A DNA stretch of 64,000 nucleotides from Pontiella desulfatans (GCF_900890425.1 NZ_CAAHFG010000001.1:1674001-1738000), one strand, 5' to 3'. Numbered from the stretch's first letter, positions 45,312-55,320 are shown. Numbers and translations: made by a program. The notes: generated from the sequence alone by a model not told the origin.

Positions 45312-45827
45312 ATGAAATTCATAGAACTTGCCGAAAAGCGCTGTAGTATACGCAGCTTTAAATCCGATTCCGTTCCGGAGGAGATGCTTAACGAAGTCTT
45401 GCAGGCTGGCAACCTGGCACCGACCGCCAAAAACCTGCAACCGTTCCAACTCATTGTTGTGCGCGCCGGTTCCGGCTTGGATGCGCTGGCCAAGGCCTAT
45501 CCCGCGCCTTTCCTGCGCGAGGCCCCGGTGGTGATCGTTGTTTGCGTTGAAGCGGAAAAAGGCTGGGTGCGTACCCGCCACGACCAAAAGAACTATGCGG
45601 AAGTCGATGCGGCGATCGCGACCGACCACATGACCCTGGCCGCCGCCGACCTGGGGCTGGGCAGCTGCTGGATCGGGGCTTTCGATCCCGCGCAGGTTTC
45701 CGCGGCGATGGCTTTGCCGGAAGGCGTGCAGCCGCTCGCGATGCTGCCGCTCGGATTCCCCAACGAAAAGGGGCGCGAAAAAAACCGCAAGTCGCTTGAT
45801 GAATTGGTTCGGTATGAGCACTGGTAG
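45312..45827 (+). CDS. Nitroreductase family protein
   Basis: 171 residues from the ATG at 45312 (TTGGAG ribosome site). MKFIELAEKRCSIRSFKSD and LNEVLQAGNLAPTAKNLQPF are the FMN-binding opening; DAAIATDHMTLAAADLGLGSCWIGAF is the dimer/FMN block. Such enzymes reduce nitro groups, quinones or flavins with NAD(P)H. The gene end overlaps the next gene by 14 nt. No link to the sugar genes is evident. Confidence 0.9.
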   Translation: MKFIELAEKRCSIRSFKSDSVPEEMLNEVLQAGNLAPTAKNLQPFQLIVVRAGSGLDALAKAYPAPFLREAPVVIVVCVEAEKGWVRTRHDQKNYAEVDAAIATDHMTLAAADLGLGSCWIGAFDPAQVSAAMALPEGVQPLAMLPLGFPNEKGREKNRKSLDELVRYEHW

Positions 45828-46350
45828 CGCGGGGGGATCGCGGTTTCTTGGCGCAGTGGGCGCTCTTTGGGGGATTGCCGGGCTGAGCCTGATCCTCGGC
45901 AGGGGGTTGCACAGCATGCTTCCATTTGTTTCCGAGCTGGAGGAAACCCCGTTTGGCTGGATCCATTGGAGCGCGCTTGCAGTCAGCCTGCTTTTCATGG
46001 GGTATGCCGAAGGCTACAAGGGATTTCAGCTCAAGTTTTCGCCGCGTGCGGCGGCGCGGGCGCTCTATTTGAAAAACAATCCCACCCTGGTCCGCGCCGT
46101 GTTCGCGCCGTTTTTTTGCATTGGATTTTTCCATGCCACCCGCAAGCGCAAGATGATCGCCTATAGCCTCACCACCATGATCGTCCTGTTGATCATTTTC
46201 GTGAGGCAGCTGCCGCAACCGTGGCGCGGCATCATCGATGCCGGCGTTCTTTTGGGCCTGGGTTGGGGGCTCGTCTCCTTCTGGATCTTCGCCGCCAAGG
46301 CGTTCTTTGGCAAAGGGTACGATGTCTCGCCCGAAACGCCCGATGCCTAG
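45814..46350 (+). CDS. Membrane protein of unknown function
   Basis: 178 residues from the ATG at 45814; ATG 45799 is an alternative. Four hydrophobic helices are visible (FLGAVGALWGIAGLSLILG, WSALAVSLLFMGYAEGY, the region after KRKMIAYSLTTMIVLLIIFV, and AGVLLGLGWGLVSFWIF). A conserved-looking loop reads EGYKGFQLKFSPRAAARAL. I do not recognise the family. It overlaps the nitroreductase gene and is probably co-translated. Confidence 0.75.
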   Translation: MSTGSAGGSRFLGAVGALWGIAGLSLILGRGLHSMLPFVSELEETPFGWIHWSALAVSLLFMGYAEGYKGFQLKFSPRAAARALYLKNNPTLVRAVFAPFFCIGFFHATRKRKMIAYSLTTMIVLLIIFVRQLPQPWRGIIDAGVLLGLGWGLVSFWIFAAKAFFGKGYDVSPETPDA

Positions 46351-46441
46351 CGAGTCATCCTTTTGGCCGGTGGCGCAGAAGTGCATATCTGATGCGCTTG
46401 CGGTGATAGCCGGGGCAGGCCGTCTCCCGTAGGTTTCAGGC

Positions 46442-47434
46442 ATGAAACGCCCAATCGCCATAGGGATGATGCCCCTGCCGTCCAGCGCCTGCCTGTCGGA
46501 CCCGGGTTATTATGTTTGGGGCGCGTCGATGGTGCGCGATGCGCAGGGCCTCTGCCATCTCCTCTATTCCCGCTGGAAAAAGGAGTTCGGGTTCAACGCA
46601 TGGGTCACCCATTCCGGGATTGCCCATGCGGTTTCGGCGGATCCGCTCGGCCCATACACGCATGTCGATATGGCATTGCCGGTCCGGGGGGCGGGATTTT
46701 GGGATGGCGCATGCACGCATAATCCGTCCGTCTTGTTCCATGAGGGAAAATACTATCTCTACTATATGGGCAATACGGGCGATGGAAAACCGGCGGGCAG
46801 CGAAACATCGTACAACTGGACGCACCGCAACCGCCAGCGCATTGGCGTGGCGGTTGCCGACTCGCCTGCCGGCCCGTGGAACCGGCGGGATGAACCGTTG
46901 GTTGATGTGGGTGCCGGTTCGCTCATGGTTTCGAATCCGGCGGTGGTGGCCCGTCCCGATGGAGGATTCCTGATGATCTACAAGGAGGTCGGGACACGCG
47001 AACCCCTGCCGTTTGGCGGACCGGTGGTGCATCGGGTTGCCCTGGGCGAACAACCCGTCGGGCCGTTTTCCACCCGCCCGGAGCCGGTGTTCACTTCCGG
47101 AACGGACGGCTTCCCTGCCGAAGACCCCTTTGTCTGGGTGCAGGGAAGAAAATACCGCGCCATCCTCAAGGATATGGAGGGGCGCTTTTCAGGTGTTGAA
47201 AGGGCACTCGTGCTCTTTGAATCGGACGATGGGTTGGATTGGCGCGTGGCGGAGCCCTGCCTGGTCTCCGACCGAACCGTGAAGCTGGCCGACGGAACAT
47301 CGAGGCGGTACGACTATCTGGAACGCCCGCAGCTTCATCTCGAAGACGGGATGCCCCGCATCCTGTTTTGTGCCGCGCGCGATGGCGACGAAACCTTTAA
47401 TGTTCATATCCCTTTGATCCGTGAATGTTTTTGA
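46442..47434 (+). CDS. Beta-propeller glycosidase-like protein (GH43/GH117 type)
   Basis: 330 residues, no signal peptide. Repeated strands such as GYYVWGASMVRDAQGLCHL, ACTHNPSVLFHEGKYYLYYM, VSNPAVVARPDGGFLMIYK and AEDPFVWVQGRKYRAILKD form a five-bladed propeller. The acidic residues fit GH43-like or GH117-like enzymes, but the exact family is uncertain. It likely acts on imported oligosaccharides in the cytosol. Its stop overlaps the start of the regulator gene by 10 nt, so enzyme and regulator are coupled. Confidence 0.75.
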   Translation: MKRPIAIGMMPLPSSACLSDPGYYVWGASMVRDAQGLCHLLYSRWKKEFGFNAWVTHSGIAHAVSADPLGPYTHVDMALPVRGAGFWDGACTHNPSVLFHEGKYYLYYMGNTGDGKPAGSETSYNWTHRNRQRIGVAVADSPAGPWNRRDEPLVDVGAGSLMVSNPAVVARPDGGFLMIYKEVGTREPLPFGGPVVHRVALGEQPVGPFSTRPEPVFTSGTDGFPAEDPFVWVQGRKYRAILKDMEGRFSGVERALVLFESDDGLDWRVAEPCLVSDRTVKLADGTSRRYDYLERPQLHLEDGMPRILFCAARDGDETFNVHIPLIRECF

Positions 47435-48582
47435 ATAACATGCGTTCCATGCGACGGAGTACAAAAGACATCCTGCGGGTCGCCATTCTGGTGGACTCAA
47501 CCACCTCCTGGTCGAGGTTGCTCATTGAAGGCATTCTTGAATATTCCAAGCGGCACGGCCCGTGGCATATCCACCTGGAACCGCAACCGCGCGACAACAA
47601 ACTGCATCTGCCCACGGATTGGATGGGCGACGGCATCATCTGCCGCATCTCATCCTTGGAGATGGCCCGGCAACTCGATGCGCTGGACTTGCCGGTCGTG
47701 AATATTTCCGGCGTTCAGTTAACGGGGGTTGATTATCCCCGCGTAATCACATCGCCCAGATCCGAGGCCCGGTTGGTTTTCGAAACCTTCCGCTCCCGCG
47801 GATTCCAGCGCTTTGCCTATGTGGGCGACATGGAACAGGATTTCGTGAAACGCCATTTTCTCATCCTGGAAAAGGAATTCACCGAATATGGATATTCGCT
47901 GCGGTCGTTTTCCCCGGGGCGGGACGGCGACTTGAAAGAGTGGTTGAAATCCCTGCCCAAGCCGATCGGGGTGCTCTGCTGGGGGCCTAGCCTCGGGCAC
48001 CAGGTGATCGATGCCTGCCAGCTGACCGGCATCAATGTCCCGCACGATGTCGCCGTGCTGGGATCGAACTACGACGAGTTGCTGAGCGAAGCGTCCTATC
48101 CACCGCAGGCCGGGGTGAGGTTTGCCTCGGAACAGATCGGCATGACCGCCGCCTCCATCCTTGATGGCATGATGCACGGGAAATTGCCTGAAAAGCGCGA
48201 ATGGTTCCTTGAGCCGTTGGGGGTGGTGGAAAAGCTTTCCATCGATACCGTGGCCGTGGAGGACGCCCGCATGGCCAAGGTGATGCGTTATCTCGGCGAC
48301 CACGCCCTCGAACCCATCACGGTCGATGATGTGCTGAAGGCGCACCCCATGGCCCGCCGTTCCTTGGAGCGGAAATTCCGGCAGCTGTTCGGCTGTTCCA
48401 TCGTTGAACACATCCGGCAGCTCCGCGTCAACCATGCCCGCAAGCTGCTGGCCGAAACCGACAAACCCATCACCCTCGTTGCCGAAGCATGTGGCTTTTC
48501 GTCATACAACTATCTCAACCGCATCTTCAAAAGAGCCACTGGCCAGACGCCCAGCGAATACCGCGCCCAATGCCGTGCCTGA
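47425..48582 (+). CDS. XylR-type AraC-family transcriptional regulator
   Basis: 385 residues; ATG 47440 is an alternative start. The N-terminal ~270 residues are a LacI/periplasmic-binding-like sensor (LRVAILVDSTTSWSRLLIEG, ARLVFETFRSRGFQRFAYVG, NVPHDVAVLGSNYDELLSE). The C-terminal 100 residues carry the AraC double helix-turn-helix (HPMARRSLERKFRQLFG, ITLVAEACGFSSYNYLNRIF). This domain order is that of XylR, a sugar-responsive activator. It probably controls the neighbouring GH, GH127, sulfatase and symporter genes. Confidence 0.92.
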   Translation: MFLNNMRSMRRSTKDILRVAILVDSTTSWSRLLIEGILEYSKRHGPWHIHLEPQPRDNKLHLPTDWMGDGIICRISSLEMARQLDALDLPVVNISGVQLTGVDYPRVITSPRSEARLVFETFRSRGFQRFAYVGDMEQDFVKRHFLILEKEFTEYGYSLRSFSPGRDGDLKEWLKSLPKPIGVLCWGPSLGHQVIDACQLTGINVPHDVAVLGSNYDELLSEASYPPQAGVRFASEQIGMTAASILDGMMHGKLPEKREWFLEPLGVVEKLSIDTVAVEDARMAKVMRYLGDHALEPITVDDVLKAHPMARRSLERKFRQLFGCSIVEHIRQLRVNHARKLLAETDKPITLVAEACGFSSYNYLNRIFKRATGQTPSEYRAQCRA

Positions 48583-48638
48583 GGGGGGCGATGCCAAGAG
48601 ACCAAGCCGATGCCCCGTGCCGCCGCGGGGCTCATGAT

Positions 48639-48676
48639 GTTAAATCCAGATGCACGATCGTCAATCTGGATTTAAC
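48639..48676. repeat. Palindrome upstream of the GH127 gene
   Basis: Arms gttaaatccagat (48639-48651) and atctggatttaac (48664-48676) around a 12-nt centre that is itself nearly palindromic (cgatcg). It could be an operator or a REP-like repeat. Confidence 0.8.
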
Positions 48677-48802
48677 CTTCCTGCGCTGGGCAAAAATGAA
48701 ATCCACGAGGAGCGTGCAATCTCGGTTGTGTAATTTGTAAGGTCTGCGTCTATCAATCGTTGCGGATTTTGCAAATCCTTGTGTAACTATAGGAGAGACT
48801 AT

Positions 48803-50812
48803 ATGAGAACGCTGACCGTCATCATGTTCGGCATCATTCAGGCCAGTCTGGCCGTTGCCGAGCAAAAAGGCATCATTAATAATTCGCAGAGCCCGAACGT
48901 GAAGTTCAGGAGCACCGATATTGGCGATTGCCGATGGACGGACGGCTTCTGGGGCGAGAAATACAAACTTTGCGAAGACGTCATGGTTCCGCACATGGGC
49001 GAGATCCTGACCGGCGAGGTTGGCTTCGCGCTCGACAACTTTAAAATTGCGGCGGGAATGAAGGAGGGCCAGCACCAAGGCATGAAGTGGCACGACGGCG
49101 ATTTCTACAAATGGATGGAAGCCTGCGTGTATGTCTATGCCAACAACAAGGATCCCAAAATCCTGAAGCAGCTTGACGGCTACATAGAAATCATCGGCAA
49201 GGCCCAGGCAGAGGACGGCTACCTTTCGACACAGACGCAGATCAAGGGGACACCGGATCGGTGGACGAACCGCCAATTGCACGAGATGTATAACTCGGGC
49301 CATCTGTTGACGAGCGCCTGCATCCACCACCGAGTAACCGGCCAGGACAACTTCCTGAAGATTGCCATCAAGCATGCCGACTTCCTGCACAAAACCTTTG
49401 TCCCGTGTCCGGAGGAGTTGAAGCGGTTCGGTTTCAACCAGACCCAGATCATGGGCTTGGTGGAGCTCTATCGCACGACGGGCGACCAACGCTACCTGCA
49501 ATTGGCCGAACAGTTCATCAACCTGCGCGGGCAATCGAAGGTGGAGCCTGCTCCCTATGCGAACCACAAGCACATCGGCGACATGGTCCAGGAGCGCACG
49601 CCGTTGCGCAAGGCCAAGGAAGCGGCCGGCCATGCCGTGCTTGCGCTCTACTACTATGCCGGTGCGGCCGACGTCTATGCGGAGACCGGCGAGCGGGCAT
49701 TGATCAAGGCGCTCGACCGCATGTGGGATAGTGTGGTGAACCATAAGATGTACATCACCGGCGCCTGCGGCCAGACGCACCACGGGGTGTCCACCAAGGT
49801 GGACATGGTGCACGAAGCCTTCATTGGCGATTACATGATGCCGAATGCTTCGGCCTACAACGAAACCTGCGCGAACATCTGCAACGGCATGTTCAGCTAC
49901 CGCATGCTGGGGATCCACGGCGAATCGAAATATGCCGACATCGTGGAGCTGGTTTCCTACAACACGCTCTCCGGCATCAGCCAGGAAGGCACGCACTATT
50001 TCTACACCAACCCCTTGCGCCGCACGTTCGACAAGGAGATGGACTCCACCGACTATGAAAACCGTGTCCCCTACATCCCCTGCTTCTGCTGCCCGCCGAA
50101 TCTCGTGCGCACCATCGCCAAGATTTCCAACTGGGCCTATAGTTTGACGGACCACGGTGTGGCTGTGAACCTCTATGGCGGAAACGTGCTCAACACCAGG
50201 CAACTCGACGGTTCCGTGCTCAAGCTCAGGCAGGAGACCAACTATCCGTGGGAGGGTGCCGTCAAGCTTACCATCGAATCCTGCAAGGAAGAGCCGTTCG
50301 ATCTGCTCGTGCGTATTCCGGAATGGGCGGGAGGAACCACGGTCAAGGTGAACGGCGAGGATGCCGGCGTCGAGGTGAAGGCCGGTCGCTACGCCACGGT
50401 CAACCGCGTGTGGAAGCGTGGCGATGCGGTTGAACTCGACATCCCGATGGAAGCGAAGTTGATGGTCGGCCATCCGCTGATCGAGGAAACCCGCAACCAG
50501 GCGGCCATCAAGCGCGGCCCGTTGGTCTACTGCATGGAAACGCCCGACCTGCCTGAAGGCACGTCCATTCTGGATGTCTACCTGCCTGCCGACATCAAGT
50601 TGACGCCGTCGCATGACCCGAAGCTCACCGATGGCGCCACCACGCTGAGCGGCAAGGTGCTGCTGCATGCCGACCAAAAGAACGATATGTATGCCGCCCT
50701 GAAGAAGCCAAACTGGAAACCAATCGAGACCCAGTTTGTTCCGTATTATGCCTGGAGCAACCGGGGTACCGCCGAAATGACCGTTTTCCTGCCACTGGTT
50801 TGGGAGTACTGA
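48803..50812 (+). CDS. GH127 (DUF1680) glycoside hydrolase, exported
   Basis: 669 residues from MRTLTVIMFGIIQASLAVA, a Sec signal. RSTDIGDCRWTDGFWGEK starts the (alpha/alpha)6 barrel. AYNETCANI supplies the catalytic Glu and a zinc Cys, and PCFCCPPNLVRTIAK carries the paired cysteines, one of which is the nucleophile in GH127 beta-L-arabinofuranosidases. The C-terminal beta domains follow. It likely removes beta-linked arabinofuranose or a related sugar from the target glycan. The sulfatase gene begins 1 bp after its stop. Confidence 0.92.
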   Translation: MRTLTVIMFGIIQASLAVAEQKGIINNSQSPNVKFRSTDIGDCRWTDGFWGEKYKLCEDVMVPHMGEILTGEVGFALDNFKIAAGMKEGQHQGMKWHDGDFYKWMEACVYVYANNKDPKILKQLDGYIEIIGKAQAEDGYLSTQTQIKGTPDRWTNRQLHEMYNSGHLLTSACIHHRVTGQDNFLKIAIKHADFLHKTFVPCPEELKRFGFNQTQIMGLVELYRTTGDQRYLQLAEQFINLRGQSKVEPAPYANHKHIGDMVQERTPLRKAKEAAGHAVLALYYYAGAADVYAETGERALIKALDRMWDSVVNHKMYITGACGQTHHGVSTKVDMVHEAFIGDYMMPNASAYNETCANICNGMFSYRMLGIHGESKYADIVELVSYNTLSGISQEGTHYFYTNPLRRTFDKEMDSTDYENRVPYIPCFCCPPNLVRTIAKISNWAYSLTDHGVAVNLYGGNVLNTRQLDGSVLKLRQETNYPWEGAVKLTIESCKEEPFDLLVRIPEWAGGTTVKVNGEDAGVEVKAGRYATVNRVWKRGDAVELDIPMEAKLMVGHPLIEETRNQAAIKRGPLVYCMETPDLPEGTSILDVYLPADIKLTPSHDPKLTDGATTLSGKVLLHADQKNDMYAALKKPNWKPIETQFVPYYAWSNRGTAEMTVFLPLVWEY

Positions 50813-50813
50813 C

Positions 50814-52448
50814 ATGCTGGAAAAATGGATGCCTACCGTGGTTCTGTTGGCCACCGTTCTTGGATGCAATGCGGCCAAAAGGCCCAACATTCTTTTCATT
50901 GCCGTTGATGACCTCCGTCCGGAGCTCGGTTGCTATGGATCGGAAATCGCGATTACTCCGAACATCGACAAGCTGGCCGCCGATGGCCTGCTGTTCAACC
51001 GCGCCTATTGCCAGGAACCGATCTGCGGGCCGTCCCGCGCCAGCCTGATGTGCGGCGCCCGGCCGGATACGATCGGCGTGGTGGAAAACCATGCCCACTT
51101 CCGCGAGTTGAACCCAAACATCGTGACCCTTTCGCAGCACTTCATCGCCAACGGCTACGAGGCCGCCGAGGTCGGAAAGATCTTCCACAGCGCCAAGTTT
51201 GCGGATCAGGAATTTTCCTGGAGCCGCGAACCGGCCAAGACCAACCTGCCGAAGCCGGTAACCTATGCGTTGCCCGAAAACCGCGCCATCGTTGCCGCCA
51301 ACCAGAAGCGGCTCGCGGCGAAATACGGGGCCGAAAACATCAAGGGCACCGGTATTGTGCAGGGCCCCGCCTACGAGTGCGCCGACGTGCCGGACACCAC
51401 CTACCGCGATGGACGCAACGCGCAGATCGCCATCGATACGATCAAGGAGATGCTTCAGAACCAGGACAAGCCGTTCTTCATGGGCATGGGATTCTACAAA
51501 CCGCACCTCAGTTTCATTGCGCCCAAGAAATACTGGGACCTCTACGAGCGCGAAAAGATTCCGCTTTCCAATCAACCCGACGCTCCGATGCATGGCTCCG
51601 CTATGGGGCTTCATCCCTCGTTCGAGATGCGCGTCCGCCACGGGGTGCCCAAGGACGGGAAGCCGTTTAGCCCCGAACAGTCCAGAACCTACAAGCATGC
51701 CTATCTCGCTTGCGTGAGTTATATCGACGCGCAGATCGGCATGGTGATCGAAGCCCTCGAGGAAGCGGGTGCCCGCGACAACACCGTGATCATTCTTTGG
51801 GGCGACCACGGCTGGCACCTCGGCGACATGGGAATCTGGGGCAAGGCCACCAACTATGAAATCGCCACGCGCGTTCCGCTGATGATCTGGACGCCGGACA
51901 TGCCGAAGGGCAGCCGGGGTAAAACCACCGAGGCGTTGGTTGAGCTGGTTGATATGTATCCGACCCTGTGCGAGCTGGCCGGCCTTGAAAAGCCCGGGCA
52001 CCTCGAAGGCACCAGTTTTGCCCCGTTGCTGAAGAATCCATCCGGGAAATGGAAGAAGGCGGCCTTTACCCAGTTTCCGAATCCGGCGTTGCGCGAATGG
52101 GCGGCCAACCCGCTCTCGCCGTTCATGCGCGAAACCTTTTTCGGCCCCTTGATCCTGGAGATCGAGAACAAGATCAAGCAGCAGCAGGGCGGAAAGTGGG
52201 ATCGCGACCTGTTCGAAAACCATCTGATGGGCTATGCCATGCGGACCGAACGCTACCGGTTCATTGCGTGGAAGGATACGCAGCATCCCGATGCCGAGCC
52301 GCTGTTCGTCGAACTTTACGACCACAAAACCGACCCGACCGAAACAAAAAACGTTGCGGAGCAACAACCCGAACTCGTCGCCGATCTGCTTATTCAGCTT
52401 TCCACGGGATGGAAGGGCGCCCTTCCCAATGGGGCGGAAGCAAAATAG
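50814..52448 (+). CDS. S1 family sulfatase (iduronate-2-sulfatase-like), exported
   Basis: 544 residues. The N-terminus MLEKWMPTVVLLATVLGCNA is a signal with a possible lipobox Cys18. NILFIAVDDLRPELGCYGS gives metal Asps, CQEPICGPSRASLMCGARPD the CxPxR site (Cys71, formylglycine), FFMGMGFYKPHLSF the conserved KPH, and ILWGDHGWHLGDMGIWGK the GDHG and active-site Lys. The KPHLPF-like and GDHGWHLG forms are those of iduronate-2-sulfatase-like subfamilies. Part of the GH127-sulfatase-symporter operon. Confidence 0.93.
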   Translation: MLEKWMPTVVLLATVLGCNAAKRPNILFIAVDDLRPELGCYGSEIAITPNIDKLAADGLLFNRAYCQEPICGPSRASLMCGARPDTIGVVENHAHFRELNPNIVTLSQHFIANGYEAAEVGKIFHSAKFADQEFSWSREPAKTNLPKPVTYALPENRAIVAANQKRLAAKYGAENIKGTGIVQGPAYECADVPDTTYRDGRNAQIAIDTIKEMLQNQDKPFFMGMGFYKPHLSFIAPKKYWDLYEREKIPLSNQPDAPMHGSAMGLHPSFEMRVRHGVPKDGKPFSPEQSRTYKHAYLACVSYIDAQIGMVIEALEEAGARDNTVIILWGDHGWHLGDMGIWGKATNYEIATRVPLMIWTPDMPKGSRGKTTEALVELVDMYPTLCELAGLEKPGHLEGTSFAPLLKNPSGKWKKAAFTQFPNPALREWAANPLSPFMRETFFGPLILEIENKIKQQQGGKWDRDLFENHLMGYAMRTERYRFIAWKDTQHPDAEPLFVELYDHKTDPTETKNVAEQQPELVADLLIQLSTGWKGALPNGAEAK

Positions 52449-52484
52449 TTTGCCAGGAAAATATCCTGCAGCAAAAGGATTCGG

Positions 52485-54158
52485 ATGCAACTTGCCGACT
52501 ACATCGTGATCATCCTCTACATCCTCGGGATCGTCGGTGCCGGCCTGGTGTTCGCCGGGAAGATGAAAAACACCAAGGACATGTTCGCCGCCGGCGGGCA
52601 GTCGCCGTGGTGGGTGTCCGGACTTTCCGGATTCATGTCCATGTTTACCGCCGGCACCTTCGTGGTGTGGGGCGGCATTGCCTATACATATGGTTTTGTC
52701 GCCGTTGCCATCAACATGTGCTACGGCGTGGCGGCGATGATGGTCGGCTGGTTCCTGGCCGGCTATTGGCGCAAGCTCGGCGTCAACTCGGCCGCGGAAT
52801 TCCTGCAACTGCGGTTCGGCGGATCGATTGTCCAGTTCTACACCTGGTTCCAGGGCACCATCGGCATCTTCGCCATCGGCGGCGCCATCTATGCGCTTTC
52901 CAAGATTGTCTGCGCGCTAATGCCGCTACCCGAGGGGCATCTGCTGGCCGACCCGGCCACCGGAATGCTCTCCGTTCCGTTCACCTCGGTGATGCTTTGC
53001 CTGGTCGTGATCCTCATCACGTTTTCTGGCGGGCTTTGGGCGGTGCTGATGACCGACGTGCTCCAGTTTGTGATTCTGGTGGTGTCGGTGGTGTTCGTCG
53101 TTCCCCTGATCCTTATGAAGGCTGGGGGGTGGGGCGGCTTCATCTCAAATGTTCCGGAAGGATTCACCTCGCCGGTGGCCGCCGACTTTTCGTGGTGGTT
53201 CCTGACGGGGTGGGTGATCATCCACTTCTTTAAAATCGGCGGAGAATGGAGCTTTGTCCAGCGCTACACCTGCGTGCCCACCGCAAAGGATGCCAAGAAG
53301 GCGGCGTATATCTTCGGAGCCATGTATCTGATCAGCCCGATCTTCTGGATGCTGCCGCCGCTGGTCTATCGCACGCTCAATCCGGCGGCCGATGTGGAGC
53401 AGGCCTACATTCTTTCCTGCAAGCTCGTGCTGCCCGCCGGCATGATGGGCCTGATGGTTGCCGCCATGGCATCCGCCACCGCCAGTGCGGCAACCTCGCA
53501 ACTCAACGTTTTTGCCGGTGCCTTCACCACCGAGGTGTACCAGCGCCTTGTTAATCCGGTGGCTTCGGACCAGCGCCTTGTTTTCATTGGCCGCATCTTC
53601 ACCGTAGTTTTGGGATTGGTGGTTATTGCCGGTTCCTTGCTGATTCCGCGCTATGGCTACACCCGGTTCATCCTCGACCTCACAACCTTGCTGACCGGCC
53701 CGTTGGTGCTGCCGACGATCTGGGGACTGTTCTCGAGGAAGATCGGGATCAAGGCGGTTTGGAGCACCACGCTCATCGGATTTGGTAGTGCGGCATTGGT
53801 CAAATTCGCGTTGCCGGAAGCCTTGGCTCCCTACGCCCGTATCGCCGACCTGACCTCTGGCATTCTGGTGCCGTTCATCGTATTGGTTATCCTGGAGTTG
53901 GTTGAAAAGCACGAGCATCCCGGCTGGCAAAAGGTTATGGAGTCGAAGCTGGCCTTCCACGAAACGGAAGCCGTTCAATCGTCCAGTCTTCCGGCCAAGA
54001 TGGTGGCGATCACGCTGGCGGCCATCGCCTCGGCTATGACCATCCTCGCCTTCATCAACCGACAGGAACTCAAGGTGCTCCTCTCCTTTGCCCTCATCCT
54101 TTTCGTTATTTCAGGAACCATTTTTTCCATTATCCGGAACAAGAATAATAAGACATAA
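52485..54158 (+). CDS. Sodium:solute symporter (SSS family)
   Basis: 557 residues, about 13 membrane helices. IVIILYILGIVGAGLVFAGK opens the fold, DMFAAGGQSPWWVSGLSGFM is the typical SSS second-helix sequence, and VAAMASATASAATSQLNVFA lies in the Na2-site helix with its paired small and Ser/Thr residues. It imports a sugar or organic solute with sodium. It is 36 bp after the sulfatase, third in that operon, so its substrate is probably a monosaccharide released from the glycan. Confidence 0.92.
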   Translation: MQLADYIVIILYILGIVGAGLVFAGKMKNTKDMFAAGGQSPWWVSGLSGFMSMFTAGTFVVWGGIAYTYGFVAVAINMCYGVAAMMVGWFLAGYWRKLGVNSAAEFLQLRFGGSIVQFYTWFQGTIGIFAIGGAIYALSKIVCALMPLPEGHLLADPATGMLSVPFTSVMLCLVVILITFSGGLWAVLMTDVLQFVILVVSVVFVVPLILMKAGGWGGFISNVPEGFTSPVAADFSWWFLTGWVIIHFFKIGGEWSFVQRYTCVPTAKDAKKAAYIFGAMYLISPIFWMLPPLVYRTLNPAADVEQAYILSCKLVLPAGMMGLMVAAMASATASAATSQLNVFAGAFTTEVYQRLVNPVASDQRLVFIGRIFTVVLGLVVIAGSLLIPRYGYTRFILDLTTLLTGPLVLPTIWGLFSRKIGIKAVWSTTLIGFGSAALVKFALPEALAPYARIADLTSGILVPFIVLVILELVEKHEHPGWQKVMESKLAFHETEAVQSSSLPAKMVAITLAAIASAMTILAFINRQELKVLLSFALILFVISGTIFSIIRNKNNKT

Positions 54159-54260
54159 GGCAACGGGGTTAAGCGACATCAGGGTTTTTAACGGCCCAGC
54201 CGAAATGACCATCTGCATGATGCGTAGAATGGCGCTCCGCGCCGTTTTCCTCTGCGGGCT

Positions 54261-55241
54261 TCATGGTGTGGTGGTAAATGATGGGTCGGTGCGTTGCTTG
54301 CGCATCACGGGCAACAGTTTTTTCCAGGTCGCCAATAACCCTTCGTAGGCAGGAATATCGAGCTCGATTACCTTGCGGAGTTTCTTGAGGTTGAAGAACG
54401 GGACGCCGGCAAACATGTGGTGTTCGACATGGTAGTCCATCTGCCAATGTAGAAAGCGGGTGAAGGGATCGACCTTCACCGACCGGCAATTCATGCGGAA
54501 ATCGGGAACATCCGGCGGCAGGCCGGCGTGCTGGGGCACGGTGACCGCCCATGCGAGAATGCTTCCGATATAGGGTGCGAAGGTGAACAGGAGCAACAGG
54601 AACCACTGCCCGGTGGCCATGAAGATGCCGGCCAGGGCCAGCTGTCCAACTAAAACCACGCGGGCCCAACCGAACAGTTTCTTGCGCAGCTTGAAATCGG
54701 ATTCGGGAAAGAGTCGATGCTCCCATTCGGTGTGCAGGTTACCGAAACTGTGGCGAACGATGTAGCCGATCTTTTCGATCATCCGTTTAACATCGACCGT
54801 CCAGTAGCCGAGCCATTCAAGCCGGCTGACCGTCCAGGGCAGTTGAACTTCCAGGTCGCGGTCGGTATGAACCGTCACTTGATGGTGCTGCATGTGGCTG
54901 GTGCGGTATTGCACATAGTTGATCCAGCTGCAGAAGGCGAACAGCTTAATGAAGAATTCGTTGAGCGCCTTGGTTTTGAAGGGGGTGCCGTGCGACAGCT
55001 CGTGGATCGCTGCGTGGTCGCCCGCAAAGGTGTAGAACACGCCATGGATATACACCGTCGCCACAGTAATCCACCACGGCCAGTGATGGAACGAGTAGTA
55101 GGCCAGCGATCCCGTCGCGATGGATAGGGCAATGATGGAGAGGCACTGCGCCAATCCTCTAGCATCGTTTCGTTTGAGCAGTTCCTGCATCACCGTTTTT
55201 TCAACCGGTGTGCGGTACCATTTGATTCGTTCGTTCGACAT
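54261..55241 (-). CDS. Membrane fatty-acid-desaturase-like protein
   Basis: 326 residues with several membrane helices and the three histidine boxes of membrane di-iron oxygenases: H80-ELS-H84, H116-MQ-H119-H120 and H271-VE-H274-H275. These bind a di-iron centre that uses oxygen to desaturate or hydroxylate. It is first in a minus-strand pair with the UroD-like gene at 55-56 kb only by strand, separated by 79 bp. The place inside a polysaccharide locus is unexpected. It may modify lipids, or the substrate may be different; sequence does not decide. Confidence 0.88.
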   Translation of the reverse strand: MSNERIKWYRTPVEKTVMQELLKRNDARGLAQCLSIIALSIATGSLAYYSFHHWPWWITVATVYIHGVFYTFAGDHAAIHELSHGTPFKTKALNEFFIKLFAFCSWINYVQYRTSHMQHHQVTVHTDRDLEVQLPWTVSRLEWLGYWTVDVKRMIEKIGYIVRHSFGNLHTEWEHRLFPESDFKLRKKLFGWARVVLVGQLALAGIFMATGQWFLLLLFTFAPYIGSILAWAVTVPQHAGLPPDVPDFRMNCRSVKVDPFTRFLHWQMDYHVEHHMFAGVPFFNLKKLRKVIELDIPAYEGLLATWKKLLPVMRKQRTDPSFTTTP

Positions 55242-55320
55242 GTTTCATCTCCTTGTTATATCGTCCCCTGGCAGCCGTTCCCCAACGGTTTGCATCTGAC
55301 AATATGTTCCGGAAACAAAC

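Noticed and set aside
48632-50899. 755-residue open frame opposite GH127
   Set aside because: Antisense shadow in GC-rich DNA. GH127 motifs lie on the plus strand.
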